Positions 20,550 to 29,987 of a DNA stretch of 64,000 nucleotides are shown in pieces. The DNA lies in contig NZ_JAKLUA010000001.1 in assembly GCF_022012435.1 (NCBI RefSeq), forward strand, positions 1,054,001 through 1,118,000, read 5' to 3'. A model generated the notes under the pieces. That model searched no databases and was not told the DNA's origin. It saw only the letters and a program-made list of their open reading frames with translations. The position numbers were made by a program, and so were the translations under genes. This DNA comes from Bradyrhizobium zhengyangense (GTDB taxonomy: Bacteria; Pseudomonadota; Alphaproteobacteria; Rhizobiales; Xanthobacteraceae). Positions within the stretch are counted from its first letter, which is position 1; the number at the start of each line of letters is the position of its first letter.

Positions 20550-22358
20550 ATGGCGCCCCCGCTGATTCAACTGAAAGACATCAAGCTGACCTTCGGCGGC
20601 ACCCCGCTGCTGTCCGGCGTCGAGCTCAACGTCGCGCCATCCGAGCGCGTCTGTCTGATCGGCCGCAACGGCTCCGGAAAGTCGACGCTGTTGAAGATCG
20701 CGGCCGGCCTCGTCGAGCCCGACAGCGGCACGCGCTTCGTGCAGCCCGGTGCCACCGTCCGCTATTTGCCGCAGGAGCCTGACTTCGGCGAGCACAAGAC
20801 TCTGCTCGCCTATGTCGAGGCCGGGCTTGCACCGGGCGACGATCCGTACCAGGCCCGCTACCTTGTCGAACAGCTTGGGCTCACCGGCAACGAGAACCCG
20901 GCCAACGTCTCCGGCGGCGAAGCGCGCCGTGCGGCGCTGGCGCGCGTGCTGGCTCCCTCGCCCGATATCCTGCTGCTGGACGAGCCGACCAACCATCTCG
21001 ATCTCTCCACCATCGAATGGCTGGAAAAGGAGCTCGACTCCCGGCGCAGCGCGCTTGTCATCATCAGCCACGACCGGCGTTTCCTCGCCAACCTCTCGCG
21101 CTCCACCGCCTGGCTCGACCGCGGCAAGATCAAGCAGATCGATCGCGGTTTTGCCTCGTTCGAGACCTGGCGCGACGAGGTGCTGGCGGAAGAAGAGCGC
21201 GACCAACACAAGCTCGACCGCAAGATCGTCGACGAGGAGCACTGGCTACGCCACGGCGTCTCCGGCCGGCGCAAGCGCAACGTCAAGCGGCTCGCCAATC
21301 TGCATGCGCTGCGCGACCAGCGCCGCGACTATCGCGGCACCGCCGGCACAGCCAGTCTCGCCGCGACCGAGGCCGAACAATCCGGCAAGCTGGTGATCGA
21401 GGCCAAGGGCATCACCAAGGCCTTTGGCGATCGCGTGATCGTCGACAATTTCTCCACCCGCATCCAGCGCGGCGACCGGCTCGGCATCATTGGGCCGAAC
21501 GGCGCCGGCAAGACCACGCTGGTCAATTTGCTCACCGGCGGCATGCAGCCGGATTCCGGGACGGTGCGGCTCGGCGCCAATCTGGAGATGGCAACGCTCG
21601 ACCAGCACCGCGAAAGCCTCGACCCCAAATCGACGCTTGCCGAAGCGCTGACCGGCGGCCGCGGCGATCACGTCATGGTCGGCGGCAAGCCCAAGCATGT
21701 CGTCGGCTACATGAAGGACTTCCTGTTCGCACAGGAGCAACGCGGCACGCCGCTGGAGGTGCTCTCCGGCGGTGAGCGCGGACGGCTGATGCTCGCGCGT
21801 GCGCTCGCCAAGCCATCAAACCTCCTGGTGCTGGACGAGCCGACCAACGATCTCGATCTCGAGACGCTCGACGTGCTGGAGGAAATGCTCGGCGACTACG
21901 AGGGCACGGTCATCCTCATCAGCCATGACCGTGACTTCCTCGACCGCGTCGTCACCTCCGTGATCGCGCCTGAGGGCAACGGCAAGTGGATCGAATATGC
22001 CGGCGGCTACAGCGACATGCTGGCGCAGCGCGGCGCGGATCTCAAGCGTGAGACCACGAAGACCCCGGCGCCAGCAGAAAAGAAAGAGGAACGCGCCGCT
22101 GTCCCCGCCTCGGCGAAGAGGAAGCTGAGCTTCAACGAGAAGCACGCGCTGGAGACGCTGCCGAAGAAGATGGAAACGTTGCACGCCGATATCGCCAATC
22201 TGCAACGCGTCCTCGACGATCCCAATCTCTATGCCAGGGATCGCAAGAAATTCGACGACACGTCGGCCGCCATCGCCAAGGCGCATGAAGAACTGTCCGC
22301 TGCCGAAGAGCGCTGGCTTGAACTTGAAATGCTCCGCGAAGAAATTGAACAGGCTTAA
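20550..22358 (+). CDS. uup: ABC-F ATPase, Uup type
   Basis: This 602-aa soluble protein has two ABC ATPase domains. The first has Walker A GRNGSGKST, signature VSGGEARRAALARVL and Walker B LLLDEPTNHLD. The second has GPNGAGKTT, LSGGERGRLMLARAL and LVLDEPTNDLD. The C-terminal coiled coil (LSFNEKHALETLPKKME to the end) is the ABC_tran_CTD that marks Uup, so it is not Ettα or YheS. ABC-F proteins act at the ribosome; Uup also affects transposon excision and branched DNA in E. coli. It is coupled to yaiI upstream, and the next gene starts 3 nt downstream. Confidence 0.93.
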   Translation: MAPPLIQLKDIKLTFGGTPLLSGVELNVAPSERVCLIGRNGSGKSTLLKIAAGLVEPDSGTRFVQPGATVRYLPQEPDFGEHKTLLAYVEAGLAPGDDPYQARYLVEQLGLTGNENPANVSGGEARRAALARVLAPSPDILLLDEPTNHLDLSTIEWLEKELDSRRSALVIISHDRRFLANLSRSTAWLDRGKIKQIDRGFASFETWRDEVLAEEERDQHKLDRKIVDEEHWLRHGVSGRRKRNVKRLANLHALRDQRRDYRGTAGTASLAATEAEQSGKLVIEAKGITKAFGDRVIVDNFSTRIQRGDRLGIIGPNGAGKTTLVNLLTGGMQPDSGTVRLGANLEMATLDQHRESLDPKSTLAEALTGGRGDHVMVGGKPKHVVGYMKDFLFAQEQRGTPLEVLSGGERGRLMLARALAKPSNLLVLDEPTNDLDLETLDVLEEMLGDYEGTVILISHDRDFLDRVVTSVIAPEGNGKWIEYAGGYSDMLAQRGADLKRETTKTPAPAEKKEERAAVPASAKRKLSFNEKHALETLPKKMETLHADIANLQRVLDDPNLYARDRKKFDDTSAAIAKAHEELSAAEERWLELEMLREEIEQA

Positions 22359-22361
22359 CCC

Positions 22362-23441
22362 ATGACCACACCCCTCGCCGCCAAGATCGCCCGCGAATAC
22401 GGCACGCCTTGTGCTGTCATCGACATGGACAAGGTCGAGCGCAACATCGCGCGGATCCAGAAGGCCTGCGATGACGCCGGCGTTGCCAATCGCCCGCACA
22501 TCAAGACGCACAAGAACCCGACCATTGCCAAGATGCAGGTCGCGGCCGGCGCCAAGGGCATCACCTGCCAGAAGATCGGCGAGGCCGAGATCATGGCCAA
22601 TGCCGGCATCGACGACATCCTGATCAGCTACAACCTCCTGGGCGAAGAGAAGATGGCGCGGCTCGGCGCGCTCAATGCCAAGACCAGGATGACGGTCGCC
22701 GCCGATAATTCGACGGTCGTCGCGGGCTTGCCGAAGGCCGCCGAGGCCTCGGGCCGCCCGCTCTCGGTCGTGGTCGAATGCGACACCGGACGCAAGCGCG
22801 CGGGCGTCGAGACGCCGGCGGAAGCGATTGCGCTGGCGCGCGAGATCGCGGCGTCCAAGGGGCTCGCGTTCGCCGGCTTCATGCTGTACCCGACCGAGAC
22901 CGGCTGGGCGGATGCGCAGAAATTCTACGACGAGGCGCTCGCCGGCGTGCACGCGCACGGGCTGGACGCAAAAATCGTCTCGACCGGCGGCACGCCAAAC
23001 CTCGTCAACATCGGCAAGCTCAAAGGCGGCACCGAGCATCGCTTCGGCACCTATATCTACAACGACCGCATGCAGGTCGCGGCCGGCTCCGCCACCTGGG
23101 ACGATTGCGCGCTGCATATCTATTCGACGGTGGTGAGCCGCGCCGCCCCCGAGCGCGGCATTCTCGATGCCGGCTCGAAGACCTTGACGACGGACACCGG
23201 CGGCCTCGATGGCCACGGCCTGATCCTGGAGCACCCCGAAGCCAAGATCGCGAAGTTCGCCGAGGAGCACGGCTTCCTCGATCTCTCCCGCAGCAACACG
23301 CGGCCCAATGTCGGCGACGTCGTCCGCATCGTCCCGAACCACGTTTGTGTCGTCGTCAACATGATGGACGAGGTGTTGATGGTCCGCGGCGACGAGATCA
23401 TCGGTACGCTGCCGGTGGCGGCGCGAGGGAAACTGCGGTAG
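22362..23441 (+). CDS. D-threonine aldolase-type PLP enzyme (DSD1 / alanine-racemase-N fold)
   Basis: This 359-aa fold-type III PLP enzyme has the Schiff-base Lys in RPHIKTHKNP near residue 48. The C-terminal PNHVC motif supplies His327 and Cys329, corresponding to the metal ligands of D-threonine aldolases. The family cleaves D-beta-hydroxy-alpha-amino acids or dehydrates D-serine; the HxC pair favours aldolase or a metal-dependent D-serine dehydratase. It starts 3 nt after uup, so it belongs to the yaiI-uup transcript although no functional link is obvious. Confidence 0.9.
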   Translation: MTTPLAAKIAREYGTPCAVIDMDKVERNIARIQKACDDAGVANRPHIKTHKNPTIAKMQVAAGAKGITCQKIGEAEIMANAGIDDILISYNLLGEEKMARLGALNAKTRMTVAADNSTVVAGLPKAAEASGRPLSVVVECDTGRKRAGVETPAEAIALAREIAASKGLAFAGFMLYPTETGWADAQKFYDEALAGVHAHGLDAKIVSTGGTPNLVNIGKLKGGTEHRFGTYIYNDRMQVAAGSATWDDCALHIYSTVVSRAAPERGILDAGSKTLTTDTGGLDGHGLILEHPEAKIAKFAEEHGFLDLSRSNTRPNVGDVVRIVPNHVCVVVNMMDEVLMVRGDEIIGTLPVAARGKLR

Positions 23442-23453
23442 ATCGCCGCTGCC

Positions 23454-23546
23454 GTAGGGTGGGCCCAAGCGAAGCGGGCCCACGACTTTGTGTCCCAACT
23501 ACGAAAGATGGTGGGCATGGCGCTGTGCGCTTTTGCCCACCTTACG
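23454..23546. repeat. Intergenic repeat, family C copy 1
   Basis: The element begins GTAGGGTGGGC and ends GCCCACCTTACG, with an inner GCGGGCCCACG. It covers the convergent ends of the aldolase-type and flavoprotein genes, overlapping the flavoprotein stop codon by a few nt. Relatives lie at 33665-33788 and 52294-52330. Start and end motifs (GGTGGGCA and TGCCCACC) are the constant part. Confidence 0.7.
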
Positions 23547-24771
23547 ATTTCTGCAATTGGGCGAGCCACTCCAGCACGCCCCTGCCCGCTGCTGCCCCCG
23601 TCGCGAACGAGGCCTGCAGCAGATAGCCGCCGGTCGGGGCTTCCCAGTCCAGCATCTCGCCGGCGGCAAACACGCCGGGCAGCTTGCGCAACATGAAGTG
23701 GTCGTCGAGTTCGTCGAAGGCAATCCCGCCTGCGGTGGAAATGGCGCGATCGATCGAGGCAACGCCGGTCAGCTGGATCGGAATGGCATTGATCAGATGC
23801 GCAAGCTCTGCCGGCGAGAACGCAGCCAGTGACCGGCCGGAGGCGATGGCCGCCTCCTGCATCAGGCCGATGCCGACCGGCGACACCTGTGCCGCCTTGC
23901 GCAGGAAATTCGCCAGTGATTGCTTGCCACGCGTGCCCGACAGGCGCGTGGTCAGTGCGGCCGTGTCGAGATCGGGCCGTAATGCGATTGTGAACGTCGC
24001 CTGCCCGATCCCCAGCACCGCATCGCGCAGCTCTGCCGACAGCGCGTAGATCGCGCCGCCCTCGATGCCGGCACGCGTAATCATCGCCTCGCCACGCACC
24101 GTGTGCGCGCCGATCGTCAGTGCCACGCCCTTGAGCGGCTGGCCTTCAAACCGATCGCGAAACACATCGGACCAGGCGACAGTGAAGCCGGAATTCGCCG
24201 GCCGCAGTTTTGAGAGGGTGATGCCCTTTGCTGCGAGCAAATCGCCCCATGCGCCATCCGCGCCGAGCCGCGGCCAGCTCGCACCGCCAAGCGCGAGCAC
24301 TGTTGCACTGCCGGCGACGGCGCGCGTGCCATCGGGCGTCTGGAATTGAAGCCGACCCTGCTCGTCCCATCCGGCCCAGCGGTGGCGGAAGGCGAATTGC
24401 ACACCCGCCGCATCGAGCCGGCGCAGCCAGGCACGCAGCAGGGGCGAGGCCTTGAACGTCTTTGGAAACACACGCCCGCTGCTGCCGATAAAGGTCTGTT
24501 GCCCGAGGCCTGCGCTCCAGTCACGCAGCGCGTCGGGAGGAAACGCCTCGATCGCGTCGCGCAAGTGAGGCATCGCCTCCCGGTAGCGAGGGAGGAAATC
24601 CGCCAACGGCTCACTGTGGGTGAGGTTGAGTCCACCCCGGCCGGCCATCAAAAACTTGCGGCCTGCCGACGGCATGGCATCGTAGACGGTGACGCTGGCG
24701 CCGCCTTGCGCCAGCACTTCCGCCGCCATCAGCCCGGCGGGACCGGCACCGATGACGGCGACGTCGCTCAG
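23542..24771 (-). CDS. HI0933/TIGR03862-type flavoprotein (FAD-dependent oxidoreductase)
   Basis: This 409-aa protein opens with the FAD-binding Rossmann motif SDVAVIGAGPAGLMAAEVL. It has AGRKFLMAGRGGLNLTHSEP and ends with GVFAAGEMLDWEAPTGGYLLQ, all typical of this family, whose function is not known. No ATG, GTG or TTG precedes the Rossmann motif in frame. The closest candidate is CTG at 24771, overlapping the upstream SDR stop as CTGA, like an ATGA coupling. The first ATG downstream would remove the FAD motif. The gene end is overlapped by a family C repeat. The start is therefore the doubtful part, not the identity. Confidence 0.88.
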   Translation of the reverse strand: MSDVAVIGAGPAGLMAAEVLAQGGASVTVYDAMPSAGRKFLMAGRGGLNLTHSEPLADFLPRYREAMPHLRDAIEAFPPDALRDWSAGLGQQTFIGSSGRVFPKTFKASPLLRAWLRRLDAAGVQFAFRHRWAGWDEQGRLQFQTPDGTRAVAGSATVLALGGASWPRLGADGAWGDLLAAKGITLSKLRPANSGFTVAWSDVFRDRFEGQPLKGVALTIGAHTVRGEAMITRAGIEGGAIYALSAELRDAVLGIGQATFTIALRPDLDTAALTTRLSGTRGKQSLANFLRKAAQVSPVGIGLMQEAAIASGRSLAAFSPAELAHLINAIPIQLTGVASIDRAISTAGGIAFDELDDHFMLRKLPGVFAAGEMLDWEAPTGGYLLQASFATGAAAGRGVLEWLAQLQKS

Positions 24772-25685
24772 AGCTTGATCCCCGCCCGCGCCGCGGCCTG
24801 CGCGACATACTTTTGCGTCTGCTCGAACGCACCGGCGAGCGCCTTGGCCTTCGACATGTCGCTGATCTCGGCGAAATGCGCGGCGATCGCGTCCGGGGTC
24901 CAGTCGGATTCCGGCAGGTTGATGCCTTCGCTCTCGATGATCTTGATCACGGCGAAGGAGCCCGCACCGGCACCCATGATGGTGCGGGTCGGCGCGTCCT
25001 CGCTCAGCATGTACTCGACGGCCGGCGTGATCGCATTCGGCTTCATCAATTGAAGCGCCTGAGGCGGCAGCAGCTCTTCGGTCATACGGGTCGCCGCCGT
25101 CGGCGAGATGATGTTGACGCGGATGTTGTTCTTGCGGCCCTCTTCCGCGAGCACATTCATCAAACCGACCATGCCTGACTTGGCCGCGCCGTAATTGGCC
25201 TGGCCGAAATTGCCATAGAGGCCCGAGGACGATGTCGTCAGCACGATGCGACCATAGTTGCGGTCGCGCATGCCGGCCCACACCGCCTTGCAGCAGTAAA
25301 AAGTGCCGACGAGATGCACGTCCAGCACTTTCTGAAAATCGGTTGCTTCCATCTTGCCGAACGACTTGTCACGCAGGATGCCGGCATTGGCACACATGAT
25401 GTCGACGCAGCCCCACTCCCTGGTGGCGCGCTCGACCATGGCGGTGACCTGCTCGAAATTCGAGACGTCCGCGCCGTCGGCCATTGCGGTGCCGCCGGCT
25501 TTCCGGATCTCCTCGACCACGGCTTCGGCCGGCGAGAGCGAAGCCCCGGTGCCATCGCGGGCGCCACCGAAATCGTTGACGACGACCTTCGCACCGCGGC
25601 TCGCAAGGCCCAGCGCATGCGCCTTGCCGAGACCATTGCCCGCGCCGGTGACGATGGCGACGCGTCCGTCGAACCTGATTGCCAT
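24768..25685 (-). CDS. Short-chain dehydrogenase (MFE-2-like 3-hydroxyacyl-CoA dehydrogenase type)
   Basis: This 305-aa SDR has the TGAGNGLGKAHA cofactor motif and VVNDFGGARDGTGAS. The latter is the strand-2 region of (3R)-hydroxyacyl-CoA dehydrogenases of multifunctional enzyme 2, which favour NAD+. The catalytic set reads TSSSGLYGNFGQANYGAAKSG (Ser, YxxxK). It lies just downstream of the MaoC hydratase gene, matching the usual pairing of an R-specific hydratase with an R-specific dehydrogenase. It overlaps the flavoprotein start by 4 nt. Confidence 0.93.
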   Translation of the reverse strand: MAIRFDGRVAIVTGAGNGLGKAHALGLASRGAKVVVNDFGGARDGTGASLSPAEAVVEEIRKAGGTAMADGADVSNFEQVTAMVERATREWGCVDIMCANAGILRDKSFGKMEATDFQKVLDVHLVGTFYCCKAVWAGMRDRNYGRIVLTTSSSGLYGNFGQANYGAAKSGMVGLMNVLAEEGRKNNIRVNIISPTAATRMTEELLPPQALQLMKPNAITPAVEYMLSEDAPTRTIMGAGAGSFAVIKIIESEGINLPESDWTPDAIAAHFAEISDMSKAKALAGAFEQTQKYVAQAAARAGIKL

Positions 25686-25708
25686 GAGTGTGCTTCCTGG
25701 ATGTTAGG

Positions 25709-25795
25709 TGTCACGGCCGGGCTTGCGCCGGCCACCCATCAAAATTGAGAGGCTTTTGAGCAGCGATGCATGGCCGGGTCAAGCCCGGCCAACAC
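25709..25795. repeat. Intergenic palindromic repeat, family A variant
   Basis: TGTCACGGCCGGGCTTGCGCCGGCC and a perfect TGGCCGGG-TCAAG-CCCGGCCA hairpin lie between the SDR and MaoC genes. The layout (two short hairpins at the ends with an unpaired middle) matches family A although the arm sequences differ. Confidence 0.6.
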
Positions 25796-25803
25796 GGCCT
25801 GCC

Positions 25804-26283
25804 TTACGCGAAATAAATCAGGCCGAGCCAATCCGCGACCAGCGCCGGCTTGTCCTCGCCCTCGATCTCGACCGTCACATTGGTACGGGACTGCAATTCG
25901 TTCGGCTTACGCAGCTTGGCTTCCGCCAGGACGAAACGGCCGCGAACGCGCTTGCCCGAGCGCACCGGCGAGATGAAGCGCAGCTTGTCGAAGCCGTAAT
26001 TGACGCCCATCGTGGTGCCGGCGATCGCCGGCATCACCTCATAGGACATCACTGACAACATCGACATCGTCAGAAAACCGTGCGCGATGGTGGTGCCGAA
26101 CGCGGTCTCCTGCTTCGCCCTCTCGGGGTCGACGTGGATGAACTGGTGGTCTGCGGTCACGTCGGCATAGGTGTCGATGCGGGGCTGGTCGATGAGGTGC
26201 CAGGACGACACGCCGATCTCCTTGCCGACCATGGCCTGATAGGCCTCGAGCGTGATCGGCGGCTTCTTCCAGATTTCGTTCAC
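25804..26283 (-). CDS. MaoC-family enoyl-CoA hydratase (R-specific type)
   Basis: This 159-aa single hot-dog domain carries the hydratase-2 signature ADVTADHQFIHVDPERAKQ (catalytic Asp and His) and FGTTIAHGFLTMSML. It hydrates trans-2-enoyl-CoA to the 3-hydroxy form. Translation begins with GTG at 26283, immediately after the TAA of the acyl-CoA synthetase (TAA GTG), so it is tightly coupled. It sits upstream of the SDR that could oxidise its product. Confidence 0.92.
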   Translation of the reverse strand: MNEIWKKPPITLEAYQAMVGKEIGVSSWHLIDQPRIDTYADVTADHQFIHVDPERAKQETAFGTTIAHGFLTMSMLSVMSYEVMPAIAGTTMGVNYGFDKLRFISPVRSGKRVRGRFVLAEAKLRKPNELQSRTNVTVEIEGEDKPALVADWLGLIYFA

Positions 26284-28002
26284 TTAGGTCTCACTTCTCG
26301 TTTTCGGCAGTTCGGGAAAATCCTCCTCACGGAATTCCCGGCCGCGCAGCGGATCGTCGCGATCATTGTCGCGTTCGAGCCGTCGTAGCTGCACGCGGCG
26401 GATTTTGCCAGAGATCGTCTTCGGCAGCTCGCTGACGATTTCGAGCCGGCGGATGCGCTTGAACGGCGCAAGCCGCGTGTGCAGGTGTCTGAAGATGGAG
26501 AGCGCGGTTTCGGGCGTCCGTTCGGCGCCTGCGGCCAGCAGCACGAAGGCCTTGGGGATCGCGAGCCTGATGGGGTCGGGGCTCGGTACCACCGCGGCTT
26601 CGGCGACAAGCTCGTGCTCGAGCAGCACGCTCTCCAGCTCGAACGGGCTGATGCGATAGTCTGAGGATTTGAACACGTCGTCGGAGCGGCCGACGAAGGT
26701 GAGATAGCCGTCCTCGTCTGCGAAGACCACGTCACCACTGCGATAGAGCTCGCCTTCGGCGCCCGAGAGCTTGCCGTCGTCGCCCTGATAGCCCTGCATC
26801 AGGCCGGCCGGACGATCAGCGCCCAGCAGCAGCGCCACCTCGCCCTCCCCGGCCGGATGGCCGTCGGCATCGCTAACCTGCACGCGATAGCCCGGCAACG
26901 GCCGGCCCATCGAACCGACCTTGATCTTCTGGCCCGGCGAGTTGCCGGCAAGTGCCGTGGTTTCGGTCTGGCCGTAGCCGTCTCGGATGGTCAGGCCCCA
27001 GGCGGCCTGCACCTGGTCTATCACTTCGGGGTTGAGCGGCTCGCCGGCGCCGCAGACTTCGCGAAGGGCTACCTTGAACGAGGCCAGGTTCTCCTGGATG
27101 AACAATCGCCACACGGTGGGCGGCGCGCACAGCGTGGTGACGCCGCAGCGGCCGATGGTGGCAAGCAGGCCTTTCGCGTCGAAGCGCGGCTGGTTGACCA
27201 CGAACACGGTGGCGCCTGCATTCCACGGTGCGAAGAAGCAGCTCCAGGCGTGCTTGGCCCAGCCGGGAGAGGAGATGTTGAGATGGACGTCGCCGGGCTT
27301 CAGCCCGATCCAGTACATGGTCGACAGATGCCCGACAGGATAGCTTCGCTGACTGTGCCTGACGAGCTTTGGCTTTGCCGTCGTGCCCGAGGTGAAATAC
27401 AGCAGCATCGGGTCGTCGGCATTGGTCGGACCGTCAGCCGCAAAACTCTCTGAAGCGTTCGCCGCCTCGTCATAGGCAAGCCAGCCATCGGACGCCTCGC
27501 CCACGACGATACGCACCACATCGTTCACGCCAAGACTCGCGAATTTCGCGACCTGGTCCTGCGCGGCCACCACCGCCTTCGCCTTGCCGCGCTCGAGGCG
27601 ATCGCGCAGCTCGTCGGCGGTCAGCAGCGTGGTCGCGGGGATGACGACGACGCCGAGCTTGATCGCGGCCAGCATCGTCTCCCACAGCGGAACCACATTG
27701 CCGAGCAGCAGCAGCAGATGATCGCCGCGCTTGAGGCCATGCGCGCGAAGAAAGTTGGCAACCTGGTTGGAGCGCTTCGAGAGCGTCGCGAAGGACAGCT
27801 TCGTCTGCTTGTCCTGCGCGGCATCGACAATCCAGAGCGCGGGCCGATCCCTGCTCTCCGCGTTCGCCGCCAGCTCGGTGTCGAACCAGTCGAGCGCCCA
27901 GTTGAAGGGGGCAGGATCGGGCCAGCGGAAATCCCTGACCGCTGTCTCGTAATCCGTGCGGTGTGCGAGAAGAAACGCGCGCGCGTCCTGAAATGTCGTC
28001 AT
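26284..28002 (-). CDS. AMP-forming acyl-CoA synthetase (medium-chain/ACSM-like)
   Basis: This 572-aa ligase has the adenylate-forming P-loop YFTSGTTAKPKLV, then DGYGQTETT and YRSGDVVFADEDGY, and the hinge and Lys region (KTISGKIRR) near the C-terminus. The tract ISSPGWAKHAWSCFFAPWNAGATVFV resembles ACSM-type medium-chain synthetases. It would activate a short or branched carboxylic acid to its CoA ester for the following beta-oxidation-like steps. Its start overlaps the mmsB stop as TAATG, confirming operon structure. Confidence 0.93.
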   Translation of the reverse strand: MTTFQDARAFLLAHRTDYETAVRDFRWPDPAPFNWALDWFDTELAANAESRDRPALWIVDAAQDKQTKLSFATLSKRSNQVANFLRAHGLKRGDHLLLLLGNVVPLWETMLAAIKLGVVVIPATTLLTADELRDRLERGKAKAVVAAQDQVAKFASLGVNDVVRIVVGEASDGWLAYDEAANASESFAADGPTNADDPMLLYFTSGTTAKPKLVRHSQRSYPVGHLSTMYWIGLKPGDVHLNISSPGWAKHAWSCFFAPWNAGATVFVVNQPRFDAKGLLATIGRCGVTTLCAPPTVWRLFIQENLASFKVALREVCGAGEPLNPEVIDQVQAAWGLTIRDGYGQTETTALAGNSPGQKIKVGSMGRPLPGYRVQVSDADGHPAGEGEVALLLGADRPAGLMQGYQGDDGKLSGAEGELYRSGDVVFADEDGYLTFVGRSDDVFKSSDYRISPFELESVLLEHELVAEAAVVPSPDPIRLAIPKAFVLLAAGAERTPETALSIFRHLHTRLAPFKRIRRLEIVSELPKTISGKIRRVQLRRLERDNDRDDPLRGREFREEDFPELPKTRSET

Positions 28003-28892
28003 TAAGCTTTCCCGGCTAGCCCCCTAACGTGCTTGATAATTCCGGAAAAATCCACCCCGCCCTGGCCGGCTGCGTCGAAAGACTGATAGATCTCCTGCGC
28101 ATGCTTGCCGAGCGGCGTCGCGGCGCCCGTCGCTTTCGCGGCGTCCTGCGCCAAGGTCAGATCCTTCACCATCAGCGCCGAGGCGAAACCCGGCTTGTAA
28201 TCGTTGTTTGCGGGCGACGTCGGCACCGGGCCCGGAACCGGGCAATAGGTGGTCAGCGACCAGCACTGGCCCGACGAAGTCGAGGCGACGTCGAACAACG
28301 CCTGATGCGAGAGGCCGAGCTTCTCAGCCAACGCAAAGGCTTCGCTCACCGCGATCATGGAGATGCCGAGGATCATGTTGTTGCAGATTTTTGCGGCCTG
28401 GCCCGCGCCGGCGCCGCCGCAATGGACGATCTTCTTGCCCATCTTTTCCAGTACAGGCTTTGCCGCCGCGAACGCGCCCTCCTCGCCACCGCACATGAAG
28501 GTGAGCGTCGCGCCCTTGGCGCCGCCGGTGCCGCCGGAAACCGGCGCGTCGACCGAGAGCACGCCGTTCTTGGCGGCGAGCGCGTGCGCGGCCCTCGCGC
28601 TCTCGACGTCGATTGTGGAGCTGTCGATGATCAGCGCGCCTTTGGTCATGGCGGGCACGACATCGTTCCAAACGCCGAGCACGTGCTTGCCGGCGGGCAG
28701 CATGGTGACGACGACATCGGCGCCTTTCACCGCGCCTGACGCACTGTCAGCGATGCTGGCGCCGTCGGCTTTGGCCTGGCTGCGCGAGGCCTCGACGAGG
28801 TCGAATGCCACCACCTTGTGCCCGGCCTTGACGAGGTTAGCCGCCATCGGGCCGCCCATGTTGCCGAGACCGATGAATGCGATCGTGGCCAT
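28002..28892 (-). CDS. mmsB: 3-hydroxyisobutyrate dehydrogenase
   Basis: This 296-aa NAD-dependent beta-hydroxyacid dehydrogenase has GLGNMGGPMAANLVKAG (NAD site), DAPVSGGTGGAKGATLTF (substrate site) and GAGQAAKICNNMILG with the catalytic Lys. It oxidises 3-hydroxyisobutyrate to methylmalonate semialdehyde in valine degradation. Its neighbours supply the step before (3-hydroxyisobutyryl-CoA hydrolase) and after (mmsA). The C-terminal DYKPGFASALMVKDLTLAQDA is characteristic. Confidence 0.95.
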   Translation of the reverse strand: MATIAFIGLGNMGGPMAANLVKAGHKVVAFDLVEASRSQAKADGASIADSASGAVKGADVVVTMLPAGKHVLGVWNDVVPAMTKGALIIDSSTIDVESARAAHALAAKNGVLSVDAPVSGGTGGAKGATLTFMCGGEEGAFAAAKPVLEKMGKKIVHCGGAGAGQAAKICNNMILGISMIAVSEAFALAEKLGLSHQALFDVASTSSGQCWSLTTYCPVPGPVPTSPANNDYKPGFASALMVKDLTLAQDAAKATGAATPLGKHAQEIYQSFDAAGQGGVDFSGIIKHVRGLAGKA

Positions 28893-28919
28893 TGTCGTTT
28901 CCTCCGCTCGTTTCGTTGA

Positions 28920-29987
28920 TTAGTTGAACTTGAGCTCGTCGGCGCCGATCTCGGCGAAATAGGGTGCAAGCATCTTCGGCGTCACATCCTCAATCCGCGG
29001 TGGCGACCAGCTCGGATTGCGATCCTTGTCGATGACGGCGGCGCGGACGCCCTCGCGAAAATCGTCGCTGCGAAAGACCTCGTTCGCGGCGCGATATTCG
29101 CGCACCAGGCATTCTTCCAGACTTGACGCAGTGCGCGCCAGACGCAGCAGCTTCAGCGTCACCACCATGCCACGCGGCGATTTTTCGTTGAGTGTCTTCA
29201 GCGTCGCCAGCGCAAAGTCGGAGCCGTCGCGTTTGAGCGCCGCAAAAATGTCTTCCATACGGTCGAAGCCGAACAGCGCATCGATCGCGGGCTCCTTCGC
29301 CGCCACCGGGCCGGCGGTCTCGCCAGTCGCAAAATCCCTGATCAGCTTGCTGACGTCGGCGGCAGTCGAGCCCGGGCGAACCTCGGTCAGGGCCTCACGC
29401 AACTCCGGCAATTTCACTGCCGGGACCACCCAATCGGCGAACTTCGCATGGATAGCATCCGGTCCATTCATGGTCTGACCGGTCAGGCCGAAGAACGTGC
29501 CGATCTCGCCGGGCGAGCGCGACAACAAATAGGTGCCGCCGACATCGGGGAAGAAACCGAGCCCGACCTCAGGCATCGCAAGTTTGGTCCGATCCGTAAC
29601 GACCCTATGCCTCGCATGCGCGGACAAGCCAACGCCGCCGCCCATGACGATGCCGTCCATGAAGGCGACATAGGGCTTAGGGAACTTCTTGATCCGGGCG
29701 TTGAGAATGTATTCCTCGCGCCATAGGATCTTGCCGAGATCACCGTTGACTTTCGAGCTCTCCCAGAGCGCCCGGATGTCGCCGCCGGCGCACAGGCCGC
29801 GCTCGCCGGCGCCTTCCAGCAGGATCACGGCAACAGCGGGATCGGCTTCGAAGCGGTCGAGCGCCTTCTCGATGTCGCGAAACATCTCCAGCGTGACGGC
29901 ATTGATCGCCTTGGGACGGTTCAGCCTGATAATACCGGCCGCGCCCTCGACACGGGCGACGAGATCGCCCTCTTCCACCGAACTCAT
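28920..29987 (-). CDS. 3-hydroxyisobutyryl-CoA hydrolase (crotonase family)
   Basis: This 355-aa protein belongs to the long ECH_2 branch of the crotonase superfamily. It has RGLCAGGDIRALWE and GGGVGLSAHARHRVVTDRTKLAMPEVGLGFFPDVGG, with Glu and Asp residues placed as in HIBCH. It frees 3-hydroxyisobutyrate from its CoA ester. The C-terminal extension (about residues 220-355) is typical of hydrolases in this group rather than simple hydratases. It overlaps the acyl-CoA dehydrogenase stop by 4 nt (ATGA). Confidence 0.92.
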   Translation of the reverse strand: MSSVEEGDLVARVEGAAGIIRLNRPKAINAVTLEMFRDIEKALDRFEADPAVAVILLEGAGERGLCAGGDIRALWESSKVNGDLGKILWREEYILNARIKKFPKPYVAFMDGIVMGGGVGLSAHARHRVVTDRTKLAMPEVGLGFFPDVGGTYLLSRSPGEIGTFFGLTGQTMNGPDAIHAKFADWVVPAVKLPELREALTEVRPGSTAADVSKLIRDFATGETAGPVAAKEPAIDALFGFDRMEDIFAALKRDGSDFALATLKTLNEKSPRGMVVTLKLLRLARTASSLEECLVREYRAANEVFRSDDFREGVRAAVIDKDRNPSWSPPRIEDVTPKMLAPYFAEIGADELKFN

